From NCBI RefSeq assembly GCF_900142725.1, contig NZ_FRBW01000001.1:1488001-1552000 (forward strand): 64,000 bases of DNA, read 5' to 3'. A program made the position numbers and the translations under genes. Shown here piece by piece: positions 44,854 to 51,258 of the stretch (position 1 is its first letter; each line of letters starts with the position of its first letter). Origin of the DNA: Roseibium suaedae (GTDB lineage Bacteria; Pseudomonadota; Alphaproteobacteria; Rhizobiales; Stappiaceae). The notes under the pieces were generated by a model, which saw nothing but the letters and a program-made list of their open reading frames with translations, was not told the DNA's origin and ran no database searches.

Positions 44854-46273
44854 ATTGGTTGCAGCAATCGATGATGCTGTAACAGCCCGCGCTTGCGTCG
44901 GATTCAATGAAACAGCCAAATCTATCTATCTATCTATAAACGATGCGGATAGAGCAGAGTTGCTGCGTGCGGAGCTCATAAAGCTCTTTTGGAATTATAC
45001 TGCGGAAGATGGCGGAAGTTTAATTCGAGATGATCAAGAATTTAATATAGATTACGCCCCTTTCAGCTTCGTTATTGAAAAGCCTGGAACTGAGGATGGT
45101 GTTGTTTTTCTCCTTTTCAAGGAGAGTTTAATTAAAGTTGTATCGGACATCTCCCCACGAGTTGTCCGCTTGGGGTGCTGTCATACTCGTTTTGAGCTAT
45201 ACTCTACAGTCGTTTGTGGTTGGGACGAGGTAGTTGATTTTCTTCCACAAGCCTACGATGCCGAACCTAAAAGACTTGTACGGGATCTGTCTTCATCCGA
45301 TTTGGTGCCCTCCGATTTGTCATTTTGGTTCCTGAGAGACCTTAATGAAGCTCCCTTTGGTGATGACGGTTTTGAGGAATGGAGGCGTTATGCCGCTTCT
45401 GTGTATCTCCGGATCCTTTGCACTGAGGTCGAGCCGGACAAAACACTTTTGTTCCGTGGATTGCCGGTTCTTAGGGTCGGTTATCCAGGGGTGACCTTGG
45501 CTATAACGCCCGATAGTTTTCGTGAATTGCACTTGCTTGCGACATGGGTTTACGAAAATAAGCGAGAGGCAGAAACCCGGCATGGCCTAGTGGTCGCTGA
45601 GATCGTTCGCGCCTCAATGAATGCGTCGACTGCAGACGAGTTAACAGCTAGTGGCTTCAGAGGTATTCTTGAGAGTGCTCGCCATGCTTATCAGATCGGC
45701 CTTCATCAGCTTAGTAAAGACGCTTTGCAGGCGCTTGCTGACTTGCGGAAGTCTGTAGCTGACGAAACATCTAAAGCAGCTGATTTTACGAGACAGATGA
45801 CTACGTCTGTTGCTGGTGCTTTGTTTGCGGCTGTTGGTGTTCTAGCTGCACGACTTACCTTAGCAAAGGACGTTGAGGCATTTAGCATTGTGGCTGCAAC
45901 CGTTGGTGTCATCCTGTTCTTATATGTTGTTGCAACAGCGAAAAGCGGTTGGTGTTTTATTTCGATCCAACGCGGTCTCCGCGATAAATGGAGGGAGAGA
46001 ACTCGAAAATTCTTATCAATTGATGAGTATTCCGCACTTGTAGACAGGCCTGCTAAGCAAGCAGAGAATACATACTTTTGGACTGCTTGGATGTCTATTC
46101 TGGCAGCTTTTTTTGCTATGGTAACTGTTGCATCGATGAGCTATCCGGAGACTTTTAGTTCTGTGTTGGATTGGGTGCTCTCACTGTGCGTGGCGGCATT
46201 GAAAATGCTATGTAGAACCTCAAGCGAAGTTAGTGCGTGGTGGATTAGTCTTCTGGCAGCTTTGAAAGTTTGA
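44819..46273 (+). CDS. Hypothetical protein with C-terminal membrane domain, partner of the NdpA-like gene
   Basis: A 484-residue protein not recognised. Residues 1-300 are soluble and mixed alpha/beta; about 300-330 form an amphipathic helical linker (ALQALADLRKSVADETSKAADF); then come two hydrophobic helices (VAGALFAAVGVLAARL, FSIVAATVGVILFLYVVA), a soluble loop, and two more near the end (FWTAWMSILAAFFAMVTVA, VLDWVLSLCVAALKML). A soluble sensor-like part joined to a four-helix membrane part is the layout of many abortive-infection effectors. It overlaps the NdpA-like gene by 35 nt, so the two are one unit. AT-rich codon use sets both apart from the surrounding phage genes. Function inferred only. 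Confidence 0.6.
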   Translation: MSTAETRRFPAELVAAIDDAVTARACVGFNETAKSIYLSINDADRAELLRAELIKLFWNYTAEDGGSLIRDDQEFNIDYAPFSFVIEKPGTEDGVVFLLFKESLIKVVSDISPRVVRLGCCHTRFELYSTVVCGWDEVVDFLPQAYDAEPKRLVRDLSSSDLVPSDLSFWFLRDLNEAPFGDDGFEEWRRYAASVYLRILCTEVEPDKTLLFRGLPVLRVGYPGVTLAITPDSFRELHLLATWVYENKREAETRHGLVVAEIVRASMNASTADELTASGFRGILESARHAYQIGLHQLSKDALQALADLRKSVADETSKAADFTRQMTTSVAGALFAAVGVLAARLTLAKDVEAFSIVAATVGVILFLYVVATAKSGWCFISIQRGLRDKWRERTRKFLSIDEYSALVDRPAKQAENTYFWTAWMSILAAFFAMVTVASMSYPETFSSVLDWVLSLCVAALKMLCRTSSEVSAWWISLLAALKV

Positions 46274-46317
46274 AGCTCTTCAAATAAATTTTATGAAAAT
46301 GGCATTTTTAATTAGAT

Positions 46318-46986
46318 TTAATCTAATTGATTAAATATGCCCAAGATCTTAGCTTTTATTGTTACCTCTGCAGATTCAGAATCAACGTCTGAATAGACAA
46401 TTGCCGTCTGAAAGCGAGGGTCCGTTGATTCTGGACGAAGCTCTACAACTCCATTGTGCTGGGCAATGCGCTTCGCAGTGCGTTCAATAGTATGTCCCCC
46501 GTCACGACTTCTCTCGACGACCGCAAGATCCCCGATTTTGGGCTCTATGTGTGCGTCCAGGTAGTTCACACAGAGGATCAAGTCGCCGTCTTGGGCGATC
46601 TTGTTGAGACTCTCACCTTTGATCCGAAGCAGGTATTGCGCAGAGCTGGGGTGGCGGATGTCGTGACCGACGAGCGTCGATGTTTCCACCGCTTCAGCTT
46701 CAAACAAGTCGGCTTCGAGCCAAATCCCGGCGGCAACCTCCCCACGGATTGCCAGCCCTGCCTTTGCCTTTTGAGCCGGACTAAAGTCTGTTCCGTAAAG
46801 AAGCTCTTGTTCGGTCGTATCAAGCGCTGCTGCAATTAGCTCAAGGATATTTCCGCGGGGCTTTTCCACCTCGCCGCGCTCATACTTGTTCAAATTGTCA
46901 TAGCTTACGCCGGAGCGTCGGGCCAATTCGGCGCGCGAATACCCTCTGTCTTTCCGTAACCGGACGATGCGTTCGTTCCACTCCAT
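46318..46986 (-). CDS. CI/LexA-type phage repressor (HTH + S24 peptidase)
   Basis: A 222-residue lysogeny repressor. Residues 5-62 are an XRE helix-turn-helix (LRKDRGYSRAELARRSGVSY, NLNKYERGEVEKP). The C-terminal S24 domain has an Ala86-Gly87 cleavage site (EVAAGIW), catalytic Ser126 (KGESLNKI) and Lys172 (RTAKRI), so RecA-stimulated self-cleavage and SOS induction are expected. ATG 46986 gives the normal N-terminus; the longer open frame would cross the operators. Divergent from the Cro/YdaS-like gene with two operator copies between. It should also bind the matching sites at 43421-43476. Confidence 0.93.
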   Translation of the reverse strand: MEWNERIVRLRKDRGYSRAELARRSGVSYDNLNKYERGEVEKPRGNILELIAAALDTTEQELLYGTDFSPAQKAKAGLAIRGEVAAGIWLEADLFEAEAVETSTLVGHDIRHPSSAQYLLRIKGESLNKIAQDGDLILCVNYLDAHIEPKIGDLAVVERSRDGGHTIERTAKRIAQHNGVVELRPESTDPRFQTAIVYSDVDSESAEVTIKAKILGIFNQLD

Positions 46987-47019
46987 GCCCGGAGAATATT
47001 CCAGTTCCGGGTTGACAGG

Positions 47020-47036
47020 TTGGAAAAATAAGCCAA
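47020..47036. promoter_or_regulatory. Repressor operator OR2 (imperfect)
   Basis: TTGGAAAAATAAGCCAA matches 12 of 17 positions of the palindrome at 47045 and lies 25 bp from it centre to centre. A TTGACA hexamer at 47012-47017 immediately upstream could be the -35 of the rightward promoter. Confidence 0.55.
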
Positions 47037-47044
47037 TAGCTTTA

Positions 47045-47061
47045 TTGGAATTTAAATCCAA
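47045..47061. promoter_or_regulatory. Repressor operator OR1 (17-bp palindrome)
   Basis: TTGGAATTTAAATCCAA, identical to the site at 43421-43437, in the intergenic region between the repressor and the Cro/YdaS-like gene, 20 bp before the latter's start codon. Confidence 0.85.
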
Positions 47062-47080
47062 ATCTGATTTGAGTGAGGAC

Positions 47081-47326
47081 ATGGCTGAGGTAGAATCCAT
47101 CAAGCAGATCATCGACGACTGTGGCGGGCCGGGGTCGGTTGCTGCGGGTGCCCGCCGGAAGGGGACACGTCTGACAAAGTGGGCGGTCTACAAGTGGTTG
47201 GGTAGCGGTGTGCCTCCCAAGCACTGGGGGCTATTGGCTGAACTCTCAGGGAAAAATGAGTTCACCATTTTCAAGGCCAACACTCAGCTTCAGCAGGCTC
47301 GCGTTGCGCAGAAGCGCGCGGCCTGA
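47081..47326 (+). CDS. YdaS/Cro-like antirepressor-type HTH protein
   Basis: An 81-residue protein beginning MAEVESIKQIIDDCGG. It has the layout of YdaS/Cro analogues: a helix, GPGSVAAGARRKGTRLTKWA as helix-turn-helix, then VYKWLGSGVPPKHW, the typical recognition-helix end followed by a conserved Pro-Pro turn. ATG 47081 is preceded by GAGTGAGGAC. Divergent from the repressor over two operators, it is expected to favour lytic development by competing for them. Confidence 0.8.
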   Translation: MAEVESIKQIIDDCGGPGSVAAGARRKGTRLTKWAVYKWLGSGVPPKHWGLLAELSGKNEFTIFKANTQLQQARVAQKRAA

Positions 47327-47520
47327 CCGTGCGCCGCCGGTCGTTTTGCTCCGCCCCTACAACATAAAGCCTCGGCTTCAGCAGCTCTCTCAAGGGATGC
47401 CCTGAAGGCAGAGGTCCATCCCCCCTGATGAGTTTCAACGTTGGTACATCTGTCCTGGTCATGAGGGGAAGGTGCCAACGCTTGTTTCACCGGTCACCTG
47501 ACAAAAGCAGAGATTTTTCC

Positions 47521-47967
47521 ATGGAACTTAAAGCGGCCAAGCAGGCCTTTCGGGAATGCGTCAAACTGGCTGGCGGCTTTGAGGCTGCTGCGGATCTGAT
47601 GGGTGTTTCCAAGACGCTGCTTCACAATCTCCAGAGCCCGAACATGCCGGACGATCCGCGTGAGCGTCCCTTGTCGTTTCTCCTGCGGCTGGAAGAGGCG
47701 GCACAGAAGCCTTGCTTCCTCACTGCCATGGCCGCGTCTCACGGCCTGGTGCTTATGCCTGCTGCTTCCTCGGAGGCTGAAGACTTCCGGGACGTTCTTC
47801 TCAAATTCGCTGCCGTTGCTGGCCGTCTCGTGAATGACGGCTCTGAGGCTTACTCGGACAAGCGCATTGACGCTGCCGAGGAAAAGACCCTTCGCGCAGA
47901 TCTCCATGCCATTGCCAGCGCCGTTCATGAACTGGCGTCTGCCATCAACAAAGAGCGCACCAGATGA
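47521..47967 (+). CDS. CII-position phage regulatory protein, HTH-like (148 aa)
   Basis: A 148-residue protein whose N-terminal part, LAGGFEAAADLMGVSKTLLH then NLQSPNMPDDPRERPLS, reads like a helix-turn-helix of the phage CII/Rha-type regulators found in this map position. The C-terminal half is helical and acidic. ATG 47521 is chosen over an upstream in-frame ATG at 47428 that would start in an untranslated leader. It overlaps the replication gene by 4 nt (ATGA). The exact regulator class is uncertain. Confidence 0.65.
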   Translation: MELKAAKQAFRECVKLAGGFEAAADLMGVSKTLLHNLQSPNMPDDPRERPLSFLLRLEEAAQKPCFLTAMAASHGLVLMPAASSEAEDFRDVLLKFAAVAGRLVNDGSEAYSDKRIDAAEEKTLRADLHAIASAVHELASAINKERTR

Positions 47968-48815
47968 GCCTTGATGCCACCCTATGGGCCTGGAAGGTGA
48001 GAGGCCTTCCTGCCAAGCAAAAACTGATCCTGCTTTCGATAGCCGACCGGGCGTCGGAGGATCACACCTGCTGGCCTTCCATCCGCCGCCTTTGCGACGA
48101 CTGCGGCATGAGCCGGAGCACTGTCATCCGCGCCATTGCCGCCCTGTGCGAGCGCGGCCTTCTCTCCAAGGCTGACCGCTTCGACAACGGCAAACAGATC
48201 TCCTCCATCTACCATCTTGTAGGTGTGAAAGACCGGCACAGCGAGGACGCTTCCGCTTCCAAAGAGGGGTGTCATCCTGACACGGGGGAGGGTGTCACTG
48301 TGACACCCGGGGGGTGTCATCCTGATACCCGGGGGGTGTCACCACGACACACAGAACCTCTCATTGAACCTCTCAATGAACCTAAGAAAAGGAAACCTGC
48401 GGTTTCTCAAAAGGGAACGCGGCTTTCGCCTGACTGGGTTCCTTCTTCCAAAAACATCGACGACGCCCAAGCCAAGGGCATGACACCGGACGAGGTGCGA
48501 CATGAAGCCGAACAATTCCGCGACTACTGGATTTCAAAACCCGGGGCAGGTGGCTGCAAACTTGATTGGGACGCTACATGGCGCAACTGGTGCGGCAATG
48601 CCGTCAAGCGCCGACAGGCATCCGGCTTCCGCGCCTCTGGCGGCAGCAGTTCCCGCCACCCCATGGCCGTCGCGATTGACCAGCTCAAGGACCGTGTCGG
48701 AGACGCTGGAGGACGTGCGGACCCTTTTCAGCAAAACCCGTTCTCTGGATCCGGTGAAACGCTCCAGCTTGAAGCAACTGGCAGACGACATTCTCGCCTC
48801 CCGGAACGCTCCTGA
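47964..48815 (+). CDS. Phage replication initiator-like protein (O-type, wHTH) containing the probable origin
   Basis: Residues 1-90 form a winged helix typical of phage/plasmid replication initiators (LPAKQKLILLSIADRASEDH, CWPSIRRLCDDCGMSRSTV, RAIAALCERGLLSKADR). A Gly/Thr/Pro-rich linker (about 98-130) is encoded by a row of iterons (see 48269-48350). Residues 150-230 carry the helical segment with DYWISKPGAGGCKLDWDATWRNWC, common in phage O-like and DnaT-like helicase-loading proteins. This matches the lambda O design, where the origin lies inside the initiator gene. The C-terminal 45 residues overlap a second frame and may not be conserved. It should bind the iterons and recruit the host helicase. 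Confidence 0.82.
   Translation: MSLDATLWAWKVRGLPAKQKLILLSIADRASEDHTCWPSIRRLCDDCGMSRSTVIRAIAALCERGLLSKADRFDNGKQISSIYHLVGVKDRHSEDASASKEGCHPDTGEGVTVTPGGCHPDTRGVSPRHTEPLIEPLNEPKKRKPAVSQKGTRLSPDWVPSSKNIDDAQAKGMTPDEVRHEAEQFRDYWISKPGAGGCKLDWDATWRNWCGNAVKRRQASGFRASGGSSSRHPMAVAIDQLKDRVGDAGGRADPFQQNPFSGSGETLQLEATGRRHSRLPERS
48269..48350 (+). repeat. Four iterons, probable replication origin
   Basis: Four copies of a 15-bp palindromic unit of the form GTGTCA-nnn-TGACAC: 48269-48283, 48292-48306, 48314-48328 and 48336-48350. Starts are 23, 22 and 22 bp apart, about two helical turns. The second copy (GTGTCACTGTGACAC) is a perfect palindrome; the third has TGATAC and the fourth CGACAC. AT-richer DNA with CTCATTGAAC/CTCAATGAAC repeats follows, as expected of an unwinding element. 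Confidence 0.75.
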
Positions 48816-49107
48816 CCTGAAACAATCCACCTGGATGGCAGAGCGCCTTGTCAGCGTCTACCGGGGCAGGGACTTCGTGAACCCCGCGGCCTTCATCACC
48901 GCCCTGGCCATGACCTTCGAGCAATTTCCGGTGGAAGTGGGTTTGATCGTCTCCGATCCCGTCAATGGAACGCCTTCCAAGCGCACCTTCGCGCCGTCGC
49001 TCGCTGAGGTGAAAGCCGATCTGATGGAACGCAAGCTCTGGGCAAAAGGCGTCCGCCTCGCAATTGGCCGCATCGAGAAAGAACTGACAGAAGGGGAGCG
49101 CTCCTGA
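48502..49107 (+). CDS. Hypothetical phage protein following the replication gene
   Basis: The open frame codes for up to 201 residues but its first 100 codons overlap the replication gene in another frame. The convincing protein begins near VSETLEDVRTLFSKTRS (GTG 48694, preceded by AAGGA) and is helical and basic; ATG 48598 is another candidate start. The last base of its TGA is the first base of the next ATG (TGATG). No family recognised; the map position corresponds to helicase-loader or ninB-type genes in other phages. Confidence 0.5.
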   Translation: MKPNNSATTGFQNPGQVAANLIGTLHGATGAAMPSSADRHPASAPLAAAVPATPWPSRLTSSRTVSETLEDVRTLFSKTRSLDPVKRSSLKQLADDILASRNAPDLKQSTWMAERLVSVYRGRDFVNPAAFITALAMTFEQFPVEVGLIVSDPVNGTPSKRTFAPSLAEVKADLMERKLWAKGVRLAIGRIEKELTEGERS

Positions 49108-49637
49108 TGGCAGACGTTGAAAGCCTCATCTGGTTCATCGCCAAAACCAATCCTCGCTGCGAGGGCAGGGCGGTCAAATCCCTCACCCATGCAGGAATTG
49201 AAACCTTCTGCCCCATGCAAACCGTTCGTCGGAAGCAATGGATTAAGGGCAAGCGCCGCTCCAAGGACGTTCAGAAGCCGCTCTTCACCGGTTACGTCTT
49301 CGTCGGCCTGGATCCCGACAACATGGCCTTCGGCGTTGCCCGCCGCTGCGACGGCATCGGTTCTTTTGTCGGCATCAGCGGAGCGCCTCTGCCCGTCTCA
49401 GGCGCTCGCGTCTGTGATCTCATGGCCGCCCAGGACATGGGAATGTTTGATCATCGCGAAGGTCATAACCGGATCGTGTTCGAAGTCGGAGAGCAAGTCA
49501 TCATCGATGGCGGCTGGATCGATGGGGAGGCGGCGACTGTTACTATCTTGCCGCGGAAGATCGGGCAGGACGCGACTGTTGAAGTTGACGGGCGGAAGGT
49601 GCGGTTGCCGGTGGAGAAGTTGCGGAAGGTGGCCTAG
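49107..49637 (+). CDS. NusG/RfaH-family transcription antiterminator
   Basis: A 176-residue NusG paralogue. The N-terminal NGN domain is clear (WFIAKTNPRCEGRAVKSLTH, GIETFCPM, KPLFTGYVFVGLD), and the C-terminal 60 residues form a KOW-type beta-barrel (FEVGEQVIIDGGWIDGEAAT, LPVEKLRKV). It overlaps the upstream stop. In this early phage operon it probably modifies RNA polymerase to read through terminators into later genes, in place of a Q or N protein. A NusG-type antiterminator is a less usual choice for a phage. Confidence 0.88.
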   Translation: MADVESLIWFIAKTNPRCEGRAVKSLTHAGIETFCPMQTVRRKQWIKGKRRSKDVQKPLFTGYVFVGLDPDNMAFGVARRCDGIGSFVGISGAPLPVSGARVCDLMAAQDMGMFDHREGHNRIVFEVGEQVIIDGGWIDGEAATVTILPRKIGQDATVEVDGRKVRLPVEKLRKVA

Positions 49638-49923
49638 GTTTGTTTTTTTGCTTTATGACCCCAATTCAGACGTTCAGGAGTTTGAGAATAGATATCGAAA
49701 TCCGAAGTTCGTTTAGAGCGCAGCAAAATCACGGCATGGGCGGGAAGTGGGCTTTCGCTGTGAGTGCGAGATAGCCTTCGACGCAACCGGATAGGAGCAG
49801 TTATCTCCAAGCGGCCATGTTCCAATTCTCCCCTCCTTGCATTACCTTCTTCTTCGAATACTAAAATAAGGCAACGTGCAAACACGCGATCCGCGTGTCA
49901 GAATTTCTTCTTAGTGAGCCAAC
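49638..49923. other. Gap between phage early genes and the four-gene cassette
   Basis: About 285 bp without a gene. A run of seven T at 49644-49650 follows the NusG-like stop but no stable hairpin precedes it. The AT-richer stretch at about 49840-49910 probably holds the promoter of the cassette. This is the point where phage-type genes stop. Confidence 0.45.
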
Positions 49924-51258
49924 ATGTCAGATGCTTCTTCAATCAGATGGACCAACGCTTCGGTCAAGGCGTTTGCGAAAGACGTCGATCCGCTGCTTGC
50001 GATCGAAGAAGCTGCCCGCAATCTAGTCTTGAAAGCGCGCGAGAAAGGCTGGGAAGGCCCCCCTTTCAATCCCTTACGCATCGCCGAAATGCTGGAAGTG
50101 CAGGTCGAAGCCAATTCTAGCGTCGCCGATGCACGACTGGTGGCGACGGAAAGCGGCCCGAAGATCGAGTTCAATCCTAAGCAGCCGCGAGAGCGGGTGC
50201 GGTTCTCGATTGCCCATGAAATCGCGCACCTTCTATTTCCGGACTGGTCGGAGCAGATCCGAAATCGAGGTGGCGATAAAACTCCCGATGATTGGCAGCT
50301 GGAAATGCTGTGCAATCTGGCAGCTTCTGAATTTGTCCTTCCGATTGGCAGCCTGTCGGCAACATCGAATATTCCACCCATTGAGGCTTTGATGCGTCAG
50401 CGCCGAGAGTACGATGTCTCGGCAGAAGCCTTTCTCATTCGATTGGCGAAAATATCCAAACAGCCCATCGGTATCTTTGTTTCTTCACCAACTGTTTCTG
50501 AGAACGGTAGACGGCATTACAAGATCGACTACTTCGTCAGTTCACCGACTGCTCCGAGGATTCGTCTTTCGGGTTTGGCGCTTCCCGATGAGAGCATTGT
50601 GTATCGCTGCACCGCCATTGGTCACACAGACCGAGCGGTGGAACGATGGGTCACGGATACTCCAACACAGATCGAATGTGTCGGGCTGACGGCCTATCCC
50701 GGAAGTATTTATCCCAGAGTAGCAGGGCTGGTCAGATTTGACGAAGTCCAAGAAAAACACGTCCCAATACGTCTGCTCCACGGAGATGTTCTAGAACCTC
50801 GTAACGGCGGCAAGAAGATTATCTGTCAGCTGGTGAACGACAAGGCCGTCAAATGGGGTGGCGGAGTAGCGCGCAAGATTGCGAAGCGTTTCCCGGATGC
50901 GGAAGAAGCGTATGCTGAGCAAGTCAAACGGATCCCGCAACATGATCGGCTGGGGCGCGCTATTTTGTCGAAAGCGAGCGAGGATATAACCATTGCAAGT
51001 CTGATCGGCCAGGAAGGGTTTGGACCATCACTCTTTCCTCGAATTAGATATTCGGCATTACAGTCTTGCCTTGAAAAAGTTGCCGATCATGCAGCGTCGA
51101 CCGGAGCAAGCATTCATATGCCCAAAATTGGTACCGGTTCTGCAGGAGGAGATTGGTCAACGATAGAAGAGATAGTTGATTATGTTATGGTGCGTGCCGG
51201 CCTATTTGTTACAGTCTACGACATTCCCCCGAAACGGGTACAACTGGAGTTACTCTAA
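49924..51258 (+). CDS. ImmA/IrrE-type zinc peptidase fused to a macro domain
   Basis: A 444-residue two-domain protein. Residues about 20-190 are an ImmA/IrrE (COG2856) metallopeptidase: RFSIAHEIAHLLFP carries the H98-E99-xx-H102 zinc site, and LCNLAASEFVLP supplies the third ligand (Glu136). Residues about 282-435 are a macro domain of the Poa1/DarG-like type: LLHGDVLEP, CQLVNDKAVKWGGGVA and PKIGTGSAGGDWSTIEEIV, the last being the substrate-loop signature of ADP-ribose-1''-phosphate phosphatases and ADP-ribosyl hydrolases. A 90-residue linker region joins them. It is first of four tightly packed genes. Expected activities: regulated proteolysis (often of a repressor) and removal or sensing of ADP-ribose. 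The in-frame TAA at 51256 separates it from the next gene with no gap. Confidence 0.88.
   Translation: MSDASSIRWTNASVKAFAKDVDPLLAIEEAARNLVLKAREKGWEGPPFNPLRIAEMLEVQVEANSSVADARLVATESGPKIEFNPKQPRERVRFSIAHEIAHLLFPDWSEQIRNRGGDKTPDDWQLEMLCNLAASEFVLPIGSLSATSNIPPIEALMRQRREYDVSAEAFLIRLAKISKQPIGIFVSSPTVSENGRRHYKIDYFVSSPTAPRIRLSGLALPDESIVYRCTAIGHTDRAVERWVTDTPTQIECVGLTAYPGSIYPRVAGLVRFDEVQEKHVPIRLLHGDVLEPRNGGKKIICQLVNDKAVKWGGGVARKIAKRFPDAEEAYAEQVKRIPQHDRLGRAILSKASEDITIASLIGQEGFGPSLFPRIRYSALQSCLEKVADHAASTGASIHMPKIGTGSAGGDWSTIEEIVDYVMVRAGLFVTVYDIPPKRVQLELL

Noticed and set aside
43783-46273. Assignment of the two-gene cassette to Kiwa (KwaA/KwaB)
   Set aside because: The membrane protein is far larger than KwaA and I could not recognise DUF4868 in the first protein; kept as unassigned.
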